Source: Pseudooceanicola sediminis (GTDB taxonomy: Bacteria; Pseudomonadota; Alphaproteobacteria; Rhodobacterales; Rhodobacteraceae). From it: DNA of 64,000 nt. Positions 8,746 to 16,896 of the stretch are shown here, in pieces (the stretch's first letter is position 1; each line of letters opens with the position of its first letter). Under the pieces are notes generated by a model. The model saw only the letters and a program-made list of their open reading frames with translations. It searched no databases and had not been told where the DNA came from. The position numbers were made by a program, and so were the translations under genes. Location: assembly GCF_003575965.1 (NCBI RefSeq), contig NZ_QWJJ01000011.1:98986-162985 (forward strand), in the 5' to 3' direction.

Positions 8746-8835
8746 ATGACCTTGCAGATTGCGTATTCCGCACCTTGCAGATTGCGTATTCCGCGGGTCG
8801 CGAAATATCCTGCTGCACAATCATCCCCGCCGTAG
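8746..8835 (+). pseudogene. Short ORF remnant frameshifted by a 23-bp tandem duplication
   Basis: An ATG with AAAGGAAA about seven bases upstream opens a frame (MTLQIAYSA...) that is thrown out of phase after eight codons by an exact 23-bp duplication (8749-8771 and 8772-8794). As it stands it encodes 29 residues; with one copy removed, 23. No family is recognised. It may be the stump of a lost gene between the GST and RidA genes, or a leader peptide. The strength of the ribosome binding site relative to the tiny frame is the reason for listing it. Confidence 0.3.
8749..8794 (+). repeat. Exact 23-bp tandem duplication
   Basis: Two identical adjacent 23-nt units, the first at 8749-8771 and the second at 8772-8794, just after the GST gene. 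The period is not a multiple of three. It looks like a recent slippage or duplication event. Confidence 0.9.
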
Positions 8836-8976
8836 CGTGACAGGCCCGCTGCCGCAGCGACCCGTGAACACTGCCTGACTGCGCACGATGAAACAGCCTG
8901 ATATCATCGACCGCAGCCAGACAAGACCAGCACCCGAAACGGGCGCATAGCCAAAATCAAATGAAAGACACATCAA

Positions 8977-9393
8977 ATGGCGCATCTTCGTCACCGCAAG
9001 TTCAATACCAAGGACACCTACCCCGAACAGAACCTCGACAACGACCTGTCGCAGGCCGTCGTGGCAAAGGGGGGCACCACCATCTTTCTGCGCGGTCAGT
9101 GCCCGCAGGATCTGGACACCGCCGAGAATATAAAGAGCAACGATCCCGTGGAACAAACCCACAAGGTGATGAGCAACATCCGGCAACTGGTCGAGGAATG
9201 CGGCGGCGAAATGGCACATGTCACCAAGCTGGTGGTGTACCTGACCGACGTGCGCCATCGCGAAGCCGTGTATCGGACCCTGGGCGAATACATCAAGGGC
9301 GTCTATCCAGTGTGCACGGGTCTGGTTGTCGTCGCCCTTGCGCGCCCCGAATGGCTGGTCGAAATCGACGCAACGGCCGTGATCCCGGACTGA
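8977..9393 (+). CDS. RidA family (YjgF/YER057c/UK114) enamine/imine deaminase-like protein
   Basis: A 138-residue protein of the RidA fold. The conserved C-terminal core reads LVVVALARPEWLVEIDATAV, in which the Arg of ARPEWLVEI corresponds to the substrate-anchoring arginine of active RidA proteins. Other family marks are FLRGQCP and HVTKLVVYLTDV. RidA hydrolyses reactive 2-aminoacrylate-type enamines and imines; subfamilies in catabolic operons do the same on pathway intermediates. It lies 241 bp after the GST gene and 85 bp before the DUF1028 gene, a pairing seen in other proteobacterial nitrogen-compound operons. The subfamily was not assigned. Confidence 0.9.
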   Translation: MAHLRHRKFNTKDTYPEQNLDNDLSQAVVAKGGTTIFLRGQCPQDLDTAENIKSNDPVEQTHKVMSNIRQLVEECGGEMAHVTKLVVYLTDVRHREAVYRTLGEYIKGVYPVCTGLVVVALARPEWLVEIDATAVIPD

Positions 9394-9478
9394 TCCACCG
9401 GACCATTGCGGCAGACACGCAGGTGCGGCCGCACACGACTTGCAAACAAGAACAGGGCTGACGGCCCCGGGAGTTTAC

Positions 9479-10153
9479 ATGACCTTCTCCATCATTGGGC
9501 ATTGCCCCGACACCGGCATGTTCGGGGTCGCCATTTCGTCTTCTTCGCCAGCGGTGGCGGCGCGTTGTTCCTTCGCCCGTGCCGGTGTCGGTGCCGTTGC
9601 AACACAGAACGTCACGGACCCCCGGCTTGGCCCGCACGCGCTTGATCTGATGGAGAGAGGCGCCAGCCCGTCAGAGGCGCTGTCAATTCTTGAACGCAGC
9701 GGGGGGCATATGGCCTATCGTCAGGTGCTGGCTGTCGGACGGTCGGGGCAGAGCGCGATCTACTCCGGCACGCAGGTACTTGGCATGTGGTCCGAGGCAG
9801 AGGGACGCGATACCGCGGCCGCCGGAAACCTTCTGGCCGATGCCGGAGTTCCCGAAGTGATGGTGCAGTCCTTTCTGACGTCAGAGGGCCATCTGGGTGA
9901 CCGCCTTGTCCGCGCCCTGCGCGCAGGCCTGGATGCAGGAGGAGAGTCCGGGCCCGTGCATTCTGCGGGATTGCTGTTGGTCGACCAGCAAAGCTGGCCC
10001 CTTGCAGAACTGCGTATCGACTGGACCGAGGCGTGCCCGATCGCGGCACTGGAAACAGCATGGCAAGTCTATCGTCCGCAGATGGCCGCCTATGTCACCC
10101 GCGCGCTGGATCCACGAGAGGCCCCGTCCTATGGCGTTCCCGGCGACGAATAA
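9479..10153 (+). CDS. DUF1028 domain protein (Ntn-hydrolase-like)
   Basis: A 224-residue protein beginning MTFSIIGHCPDTGMFGVAIS, the hallmark N-terminus of DUF1028, followed by SSSPAVAARCSFARAGVGAVATQ and a RGASPSEAL block. These proteins have an Ntn-hydrolase-like fold and unknown activity. They are usually found with RidA and amidohydrolase or deacetylase genes, as here. The start is placed at 9479 because the family's N-terminus begins exactly there and GGGAG lies upstream; 13 in-frame codons before it show no homology. Confidence 0.87.
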   Translation: MTFSIIGHCPDTGMFGVAISSSSPAVAARCSFARAGVGAVATQNVTDPRLGPHALDLMERGASPSEALSILERSGGHMAYRQVLAVGRSGQSAIYSGTQVLGMWSEAEGRDTAAAGNLLADAGVPEVMVQSFLTSEGHLGDRLVRALRAGLDAGGESGPVHSAGLLLVDQQSWPLAELRIDWTEACPIAALETAWQVYRPQMAAYVTRALDPREAPSYGVPGDE

Positions 10154-10214
10154 CTAGGCTTGCCCGGCGGCGGCACGCCAGCCCGCCGGGATCACCCAAG
10201 ATCGAGGACCACCG

Positions 10215-11153
10215 ATGCCCCTCAGGTTCACCCTTCGACAACTGGAGTATTTCATCGCCGTGGGCGAAGCCGGCAGCATCGCCCTGGCCGCCGAAAAGGT
10301 GAACGTCACCGCGCCATCCATGTCCTCCGCCATTGCTCAGCTCGAGGCCGGATTTGGGGTGCAACTGTTTACCCGGCGCCATGCTCAGGGGTCGGTGCTG
10401 ACCCCTACCGGCGAACGCTTCATCGAACAGGCCCGTGCGGTGCTGGAGGATGCAGCGAAACTGAATGACATGGCCAACATCTATACGGGCAGCGTGCGCG
10501 GGTCACTGCGGGTGGGCTGCATGCGTACCTTCGTTCAACTGATGGTCCCTCAGCTGCGCCGCAGTTTCGAAGACAAGTATTCCAGCGTCGATTTCAGCCA
10601 GGTGGAGCTGGACCAGGCACAGATTTTCGATGCCCTGGGTTCGTCGCGCATCGACCTCGCGCTGACCTACGATCTGTCGCTGCCGAGTGACATAGATTTT
10701 CAGCCGTTACGCACATTGCCACCCTATGTCATGGTGGATGTGGCACATCCGCTGGCCGGGCGCCGCGAACTGACCGCCGCCGACCTTGTCGATCACGACA
10801 TGGTCCTGCTCGACATGCCACACAGCTCAGACTATTTCCTGTCGCTGTTCCGGGCCCTTGGCCACCGCCCCCGGATCACCGAACGCACATCGGAAATCGC
10901 AATTCAGCGGAGCCTTGTGGCAAATGGCTTCGGCTTTGGGATCTCGAACATGCGCACGGTGTCGGAATCTTCCATGGATGGCAAAATGCTCAAATTCATT
11001 CCCCTGCAAACTGCGGTGCCACCCTTGCAGCTGGGCATTGCCATGTCGCGGGCGGCCCACGTCTCGCGCACCATCCAGGCCTTCATTGACCATTGCCACG
11101 AAGCCGCCGATGCCGACAAACTGCCCGGCCTGGTCACAGGAACCGAACGTTGA
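10215..11153 (+). CDS. LysR-type transcriptional regulator
   Basis: A 312-residue regulator. The N-terminal winged helix-turn-helix covers about residues 5-64 (EAGSIALAAEKVNVTAPSMS, then QLEAGFGVQLFTRR and LTPTGE). A two-lobed periplasmic-binding-like effector domain follows from about residue 90. It sits between the DUF1028 gene and the deacetylase gene on the same strand, and its stop overlaps the start codon of the deacetylase, so it is part of the operon. It most likely senses the imported compound or a metabolite of it, although no operator was identified. Confidence 0.92.
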   Translation: MPLRFTLRQLEYFIAVGEAGSIALAAEKVNVTAPSMSSAIAQLEAGFGVQLFTRRHAQGSVLTPTGERFIEQARAVLEDAAKLNDMANIYTGSVRGSLRVGCMRTFVQLMVPQLRRSFEDKYSSVDFSQVELDQAQIFDALGSSRIDLALTYDLSLPSDIDFQPLRTLPPYVMVDVAHPLAGRRELTAADLVDHDMVLLDMPHSSDYFLSLFRALGHRPRITERTSEIAIQRSLVANGFGFGISNMRTVSESSMDGKMLKFIPLQTAVPPLQLGIAMSRAAHVSRTIQAFIDHCHEAADADKLPGLVTGTER

Positions 11154-12358
11154 CCTTGATCCCGGAAACCGCCGACATTCTGGCGCGATTGGTCGCCTTT
11201 CCCACCCTGTCGCGGCACTCCAACATCGCCCTGCTGGAATATATCGAAAGCCTGCTTCGCCCGGCCGGTGTGAGGCTGGAGCGATTTGCCAGCGACGACG
11301 GCACCCGCGCCAACCTATGGGCCAGCCTCGGTCCCGAAGGGGACGGCGGCGTGGTTCTGTCGGGCCATTGCGACGTGGTCCCCGTGACCGGTCAGAGCTG
11401 GACCCGTGATCCCTTCGAACTGCACCACGCAGAGGGCAACTTCTATGGACGCGGGACCGCCGATATGAAGGGGTTTCTCGCCGTTGCCATCCGCGCCATG
11501 CTGATCGCGGCGGCACGCCCCCTGCGCCTGCCCCTGCACCTGGCGATCTCCTATGACGAGGAGATCGGCTGCATGGGAGTGCGCGGGATGCTCGATACGC
11601 TCGCCACTCGTCCGCACCGGCCGGCGCTTTGCCTGATCGGGGAACCGACCGGCATGAACATCGCAACCGGACACAAGGGCAAGCGCGCCTTGCGGGCCTG
11701 TTGCCACGGACAGGAGGGCCACTCTGCGCTGGCGCCAGATGCGTTGAACGCACTGCATCTTGGCGCGGCCTTCATCTCCCGTCTGCAAACACGGCAGGAC
11801 CTGCTGCGCGTCAGTGGCGCGCGCGACACGGCCTATGATATTCCCTATTCCACCCTCCATGTCGGCGTCATGCAGGGGGGGACCGCGCTCAACATCGTCC
11901 CAAATCTATGTGAGCTGGAATTCGAAATCCGCAATGTCGCCGCCGATGACCCGGACGCGATTATCGCCGATATCATCGAGGATGCCGAGGCAATCGCTAC
12001 CCCGCACCGCAACCGCTTTCCCGAAGCAAGGATCGAAATCGAGGAGATTTCCGGCTATCCGGGGCTCGATACTCCTGCCGGCACGCCCGCCGTCGAACTG
12101 CTACACTCCCTGCTTGGACATGACGCCGCTATGATCAAGGTCGCCTTCGGGACCGAAGGCGGTCTGTTTCAGCACTCGCTCGGAATACCGACATTGGTCT
12201 GCGGGCCAGGCCATATGGCACAGGGGCACAAACCCGACGAATTCGTCAGCCAGGCGCAGCTGAGCGAGTGTGAAGGTCTGATGGCAGCACTGACGGATGC
12301 ACTAGAGGATGGCGAGGCGCAGGCCTTGGCGGGCCGGAGCGGGCCAGATCGCCTCTGA
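11150..12358 (+). CDS. M20 peptidase family deacetylase (acetylornithine deacetylase ArgE-like)
   Basis: A 402-residue metallohydrolase. Motifs in order are SGHCDVVP (metal His/Asp), GRGTADMKG (bridging Asp), YDEEIGCMG (catalytic and metal Glu), LIGEPTG, the dimerisation domain, AFGTEGGLF and a C-terminal metal His in GHMAQGHKPDEF. This pattern is the ArgE branch, which removes acyl groups from amino acids such as N-acetylornithine. The start is a TTG at 11150 overlapping the LysR stop (TTGA), with AGGA about eight bases upstream; the ATG at 11093 lies inside the regulator gene. The context argues for a catabolic N-acyl hydrolase rather than arginine biosynthesis. Confidence 0.87.
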   Translation: MTLIPETADILARLVAFPTLSRHSNIALLEYIESLLRPAGVRLERFASDDGTRANLWASLGPEGDGGVVLSGHCDVVPVTGQSWTRDPFELHHAEGNFYGRGTADMKGFLAVAIRAMLIAAARPLRLPLHLAISYDEEIGCMGVRGMLDTLATRPHRPALCLIGEPTGMNIATGHKGKRALRACCHGQEGHSALAPDALNALHLGAAFISRLQTRQDLLRVSGARDTAYDIPYSTLHVGVMQGGTALNIVPNLCELEFEIRNVAADDPDAIIADIIEDAEAIATPHRNRFPEARIEIEEISGYPGLDTPAGTPAVELLHSLLGHDAAMIKVAFGTEGGLFQHSLGIPTLVCGPGHMAQGHKPDEFVSQAQLSECEGLMAALTDALEDGEAQALAGRSGPDRL

Positions 12359-13460
12359 CTGACCAACGCGGGTCGCGACGCCTTGGGTTTGTCCAGCTGA
12401 CGCTGCGGGGTGAAGGGCGAGAACTGCCAAAGGTTGTTTCCCGCATCTGCAGCATGAGCGACAAGGTCGCCTCTGCCGCCTGCAACGCGGCCATTGCCGG
12501 GTTTGCCGCCGATCCCAAGCCGGTGCGCAGGCCTTCTCACTCACGCCTGAAAATGATCTGAGAACGCATCACGTCCATGAGATGAGGGAAGCGCCGCCAT
12601 CGGAATCCTGTAGAGATTGGAGACCCTGCACGTCAACTGCCAGGCACGGCGCAAAAAGCCGCCGATTCTGATGAAAAGATTGAGATAAGTCCCATGCGCC
12701 ATCGCGTCGATCCGCGCGATGATCTTTCTATGCAGCCTTACTGCCACCCAACAAGGGAGCGACCGGCACCGCAGGCACCACCATTTCCATCGCATCTACC
12801 TGTAGCCCCAGTCACAAATGGCCCATTCTCGCGAAAACGCGGGCGACGATTGTCGGCAGTGTTCGTCGGCACTGCCTCGCTAAAGCTCAGCTGCGTTGTC
12901 GCGCCGTCACCCCCACCTCTCCAAATCAGGCGAATACTCAGAGGGCAAAAGCCACGTGTTAAGGGGACGATAAACGCTCTCATCCCCCTGCGTCAGTTGG
13001 CACGTCCGCCCAGTTGGCCTTAAATCTCTCCTGCCTTCGAGGCAAATCGTCGAGCGCCAGACAACGACCATCCTATTGATTTTAATATATTTTTTCGAAT
13101 ATAAACTAGCCGCAGAAAGTTGCAGAAAAATTTGCATCTTCCAACCGGCTTAAAATCTCGTGAGGCACCGCGTTTCCCGCACAACGCCCCTTATTTCATT
13201 GATGTTCTCAGGATCTGCTGTCGGTGCCCCGGTTATGTTGAACCGGCTGGTCATCGCGTGCTCAGGGGCCGGATGTTCCCTTGCTGCAAAGGGATCGCCG
13301 CTAAGGCGCCAACAGGAAGAAACCCTTTGCGCAATGCCTTATTTTACAGGCTTCTCGGGTGTCTTTCGGGATCACCGCAATACTGCCTGTCACACAACAG
13401 CGAAACGTCCCTCATCAATCGGAAAAAACACAATGACGGAGAACCAAGATGCGGATGTAA
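12359..13460. other. Gene-poor 1.1-kb spacer between the catabolic region and tRNA-Val
   Basis: No intact gene is recognised on either strand. Short open stretches exist, for example a codon-like run at about 12415-12561 ending in TGA and one at 12541-12795 on the - strand, but none matches a family I know. The stretch at 13075-13140 is AT-rich compared with its surroundings. Any frame that reads through the tRNA (ending in the residues DKGFEPL) is the well-known tRNA artefact. The mix of stubs fits a decayed integration or deletion scar next to a tRNA 3' end, but no integrase or repeat was found. Confidence 0.4.
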
Positions 13461-13535
13461 TGGTGGGTGATAAGGGATTTGAACCCCTGACATCTTCGAT
13501 GTGAACGAAGCGCTCTACCACTGAGCTAATCACCC
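13461..13535 (-). tRNA. tRNA-Val (anticodon CAC)
   Basis: Read on the - strand the sequence folds as a complete cloverleaf: acceptor GGGTGAT paired with ATCACCC, D-arm AGCTCAGTGGTAGAGC, anticodon stem CTTCG/CGAAG with loop TTCACAT (anticodon CAC, reading GUG), and T-arm GGGTTCAAATCCC. The CCA end is encoded (13461-13463). It lies 18 bp downstream of the HU-like gene on the same strand. Its 3' end faces the gene-poor spacer. Confidence 0.97.
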
Positions 13536-13553
13536 GTGCGGCGGTGTTTAGCG

Positions 13554-14000
13554 TCACTGCGCCGGGTCTGCAAGCGTCTCTTTGACAGTTTCCGCATCGG
13601 ATGCCTCGGCCTCTTTTGAGGGCACACCGTCGGATGCGCGTCGGGCCTGATCGCTCTGACGAATGCGCGTGTTCATCACCTTGCCGTTCGGCACCGATTT
13701 CTCGTTGGTGACCTTTACCTTGCCAAGTGGTTGCATGTTCAACTCCCGGCCCCCAGCGATGGCCTCGCCCAGCACGGCCAGCATGGCCTCGACCACCGGT
13801 TTGGCAAACTTTTTCTTCACCCCGGAGTGTATCACCACCAGCTCGATCAGCTCTTTCTTCTTTAGCTCAGGCGTTGCCGACTCTGTTGCTGTGACGGTTT
13901 CTTCAACAGGGGGCGCGGCGATATCGGCCTCACCGCGGGTCGCCTTTTGCGCCGAAGATGTCTTGGATATTGCCCTGCGCGGACTGGTCTTGGATACCAT
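13554..14000 (-). CDS. HU/IHF family DNA-binding protein with extended tails
   Basis: About 148 residues. The central part (ELKKKELIELVVIHSGVKKKFAKPVVEAMLAVLGEAI) is an HU-like helical core and NMQPLGKVKV a beta-arm entry, followed by an Arg/Lys-rich stretch. It is longer than canonical HU (about 90 residues), with a Ser/Thr/Ala-rich N-terminal tail and an acidic C-terminal tail. The start at 14000 is chosen from two adjacent ATGs because AAGGGG lies six bases upstream. It is downstream of lon on the same strand and immediately upstream of tRNA-Val. It is expected to bend or coat DNA in the nucleoid; whether it forms homodimers like HU is unknown. Confidence 0.75.
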   Translation of the reverse strand: MVSKTSPRRAISKTSSAQKATRGEADIAAPPVEETVTATESATPELKKKELIELVVIHSGVKKKFAKPVVEAMLAVLGEAIAGGRELNMQPLGKVKVTNEKSVPNGKVMNTRIRQSDQARRASDGVPSKEAEASDAETVKETLADPAQ

Positions 14001-14137
14001 CATGTTCCCCTTGATCCCCGGCGTCACCTGCAACGCATAGGTTCAACGCTAGCAGCGCCGCACGGCTTAATCCAGCAACCTTACCGGGAGTGGTCCCGAT
14101 TTCCGCACTCAGACATTGCAACGCCGAAGAGCGCATA

Positions 14138-14172
14138 GAAAAGGGCCACGCTCCCTTTCGGAAACATGGCCC
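14138..14172 (-). terminator. Rho-independent terminator after lon
   Basis: On the - strand an 8-bp stem (GGGCCATG/CGTGGCCC, one G-U pair) encloses a loop with its own short inner pairing and is followed by TTTTC. It begins 25 bases after the lon stop, so the HU-like gene is probably transcribed mainly from its own promoter. Confidence 0.65.
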
Positions 14173-14196
14173 CACATCGTTTTCTGTCCGGCGAGA

Positions 14197-16608
14197 TCAG
14201 TGCGCCGTGGTCGACTGCCCCGGTTCGGGCATACGGGCCGCACGGGCTGCGGCGGCCGCTTCCTCCGCTTCCTCGTCCCATTCGATCGGCTCAGGCTGAC
14301 GCACCAGCGCCTGCTTGAGGACGTCGCGCACATGGGTCACCGGGATGATGGTCAGGCCCTGCTTCACGTTGTCGGGGATATCCGCCAGGTCCTTTTCATT
14401 CTCTTCGGGAATAAAGACCGTCTTGATCCCGCCGCGCAGCGCGGCCAGCAGTTTTTCCTTCAACCCGCCGATCGGCATCGCATTGCCGCGCAGAGACACC
14501 TCGCCCGTCATGGCGATATCCTTGCGGATCGGGATCTGCGTCAACACAGACACGATCGAGGTCACCATTGCCAGACCGGCCGAGGGGCCATCCTTGGGCG
14601 TCGCGCCGTCGGGCACGTGCACGTGGATGTCCATCCGGTCAAACCGGGGCGGCTTCACCCCGATTTCAGGCGCGATCGAGCGCACGTAGCTGGATGCGGC
14701 GTCGATGGATTCCTTCATCACGTCGCCCAGCTTGCCGGTCGTCTTCATGCGGCCCTTGCCCGGCAGACGCAGTGCTTCGATCTGCAACAGATCGCCGCCG
14801 ACGCTTGTCCAGGCCAGGCCCGTGACGACACCGATCTGATCTTCCTTTTCGGCCAGACCATAGCGGTATTTCTTCACGCCAAGATAGTCGTCGATATTGT
14901 CCTCGGTGACGACAACCTTGTCGACCTCGCCCTTGACGATCTGCGTCACCGCCTTGCGTGTCAGCTTGGCAATCTCGCGCTCAAGGCTACGCACCCCGGC
15001 TTCGCGGGTGTAGCGCTGGATCATCTCGCTCAGCGCACCGTCCGTCACCTCGAACTCGCCCTTGCGCAGACCGTGGTTCTTGATCTGCTTGTCGACAAGG
15101 TGCTGCCGCGCGATCTCGCGCTTTTCATCCTCGGTGTAGCCGGCCAGCGAAATGATCTCCATCCGGTCCATCAGCGGCCCTGGCATGTTATAGCTGTTGG
15201 CCGTCGTCAGGAACATCACGTTGGACAGGTCGTATTCCACCTCAAGGTAGTGATCGACGAAGGTGCCGTTCTGTTCGGGGTCCAGCACCTCAAGCATTGC
15301 ACTTGCCGGATCACCGCGGAAATCCTGCCCCATCTTGTCGATTTCATCGAGCAGGATCAGCGGGTTGGTGGTCTTCGCCTTTTTCAGAGCCTGGATAATC
15401 TTGCCGGGCATGGAGCCGATGTAGGTCCGACGGTGGCCACGGATCTCGGATTCATCACGCACACCACCCAGCGAAATCCGGATGAACTCGCGCCCCGTCG
15501 CCTTGGCCACGGATTTCCCCAACGAGGTCTTGCCGACACCCGGCGGGCCGACGAGGCACATGATCGGCCCCTTCAGCTTTTTCGACCGCTGTTGCACGGC
15601 GAGGTATTCGACGATCCGTTCCTTGACCTTTTCCAGGCCATAGTGATCGGTATCCAGCACCTCCTGAGCACCGTTCAGGTTCTTCTTGGTGCGCGATTTC
15701 ACACCCCACGGGATCGACAGCATCCAGTCCAGGTAATTGCGCACGACGGTCGCCTCGGCGCTCATCGGGCTCATCGACTTCAGCTTCTTGATCTCGGCAT
15801 CGGCCTTTTCGCGGGCTTCCTTGCTCAGCTTGGTCTCGGCGATGCGCGTCTCCAGCTCGGCAATCTCGCCTTCGCCCTCTTCGCCATCGCCCAGCTCCTT
15901 CTGAATGGCCTTCATCTGCTCATTCAGGTAATATTCACGCTGCGTGCGCTCCATCTGGCTCTTGACGCGGGTCTTGATCTTTTTCTCGACCTGAAGCACG
16001 GACATCTCGCCCTGCATCAGCCCATAGACCTTCTCCAGACGCTCGCTGACCGGCAGCGTTTCAAGCAATTCCTGCTTTTGCGTCACGTCGATGCCAAGGT
16101 GACCGGCAACCAGATCCGCAAGGCGCGACGGCTCATCGCTCTGAGCCACGGCGGACAGGGCCTCTTCGGGGATGTTCTTCTTGACCTTGGCGTAGCGTTC
16201 GAACTCCTGCCCGACGGTGCGCAACAGGGCCTCGGTGATCGTCAGATCGCCGGGGGTTTCGTCAAGGTACACGGCCTTTGCTTCGAAAAACGCATCGTTT
16301 TCAAGGTATTCCTCGATGTGAACGCGTGCCGCCCCTTCGACCAGCACCTTGACGGTGCCATCGGGCAGTTTCAGCAGTTGCAGCACATTCGCCAGAACTC
16401 CGGCGCTGTGGATACCCTCGGGCTCGGGGTCGTCCTCGGCCGGGTCGATCTGGCTGGCCAGCAGGATCTGCTTGTTGTCGGCCATGACCTCTTCCAGCGC
16501 GCGGACGGATTTTTCACGCCCGACGAACAGGGGAACGATCATGTGCGGGAACACCACGATATCGCGCAGCGGCAACACCGGGTAGGATGGGTTCAGAGGC
16601 TCTTGCAT
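14197..16608 (-). CDS. lon: ATP-dependent protease La (Lon)
   Basis: An 803-residue protein of canonical LonA length. It has an N-terminal substrate-binding LAN domain (YPVLPLRDIVVFPHMIVPLFVGR), a coiled-coil middle (about residues 180-270), an AAA+ module with Walker A GPPGVGKTSLGKS and Walker B ILLDEIDKM, and a C-terminal protease domain with the catalytic Ser in PKDGPSAGLAM and the Lys further on in GLKEKLLAA. It degrades misfolded and regulatory proteins in the cytoplasm and is usually heat inducible. In alphaproteobacteria related to Caulobacter it also controls cell-cycle regulators. It is followed by an HU-like gene, as in many relatives. Confidence 0.98.
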   Translation of the reverse strand: MQEPLNPSYPVLPLRDIVVFPHMIVPLFVGREKSVRALEEVMADNKQILLASQIDPAEDDPEPEGIHSAGVLANVLQLLKLPDGTVKVLVEGAARVHIEEYLENDAFFEAKAVYLDETPGDLTITEALLRTVGQEFERYAKVKKNIPEEALSAVAQSDEPSRLADLVAGHLGIDVTQKQELLETLPVSERLEKVYGLMQGEMSVLQVEKKIKTRVKSQMERTQREYYLNEQMKAIQKELGDGEEGEGEIAELETRIAETKLSKEAREKADAEIKKLKSMSPMSAEATVVRNYLDWMLSIPWGVKSRTKKNLNGAQEVLDTDHYGLEKVKERIVEYLAVQQRSKKLKGPIMCLVGPPGVGKTSLGKSVAKATGREFIRISLGGVRDESEIRGHRRTYIGSMPGKIIQALKKAKTTNPLILLDEIDKMGQDFRGDPASAMLEVLDPEQNGTFVDHYLEVEYDLSNVMFLTTANSYNMPGPLMDRMEIISLAGYTEDEKREIARQHLVDKQIKNHGLRKGEFEVTDGALSEMIQRYTREAGVRSLEREIAKLTRKAVTQIVKGEVDKVVVTEDNIDDYLGVKKYRYGLAEKEDQIGVVTGLAWTSVGGDLLQIEALRLPGKGRMKTTGKLGDVMKESIDAASSYVRSIAPEIGVKPPRFDRMDIHVHVPDGATPKDGPSAGLAMVTSIVSVLTQIPIRKDIAMTGEVSLRGNAMPIGGLKEKLLAALRGGIKTVFIPEENEKDLADIPDNVKQGLTIIPVTHVRDVLKQALVRQPEPIEWDEEAEEAAAAARAARMPEPGQSTTAH

Positions 16609-16684
16609 GCTCTATCCTTAGTATTGGGCAGAAGGTCAGGCCCCGCTCAGCGGCAACGCAGCCTTCTCCGTTTCACAGTGTCCT

Positions 16685-16713
16685 AATTGGGATCACGACT
16701 CCCACAGTTCAAC
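16685..16713 (-). promoter_or_regulatory. Candidate heat-shock (RpoH-type) promoter of lon
   Basis: On the - strand a GTTGAAC element (16707-16713) and a CCCAATT element (16685-16691) are separated by 15 bp, resembling the -35/-10 pattern of heat-shock sigma factor promoters. Transcription would start near 16675, giving a leader of about 67 nt. This is a pattern match only. Confidence 0.35.
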
Positions 16714-16896
16714 TGCATTTTTATCACTTTGCCCGCCGATCACCTGACGGGCAAGCACGATATGTAGCGGTTTCAGCGTAAATATCCCGCTATATTCTCC
16801 CTTTTTCGGGTCACCATGGCCCCGAAAGGCGGGGGTGACACGCCTCGCGCGCCCCCGTCGTGTCACGACATCGTGCAAATGCGCCCTGCCCCGACG

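Noticed and set aside
12541-12795. Possible transposase remnant on the - strand
   Set aside because: The peptide (for example FIRIGGFLRRAWQL) does not match any transposase family I can recognise, and no terminal inverted repeat was found.
13160-13504. Open frame ending in DKGFEPLTSSM
   Set aside because: It reads through the antisense of tRNA-Val; this peptide is the common false gene at tRNA loci.
14116-16686. Very long + strand open frame (856 codons) opposite lon
   Set aside because: It is the GC-driven shadow of lon, with a His/Arg/Asp-rich composition unlike a real protein; lon motifs are intact on the other strand.
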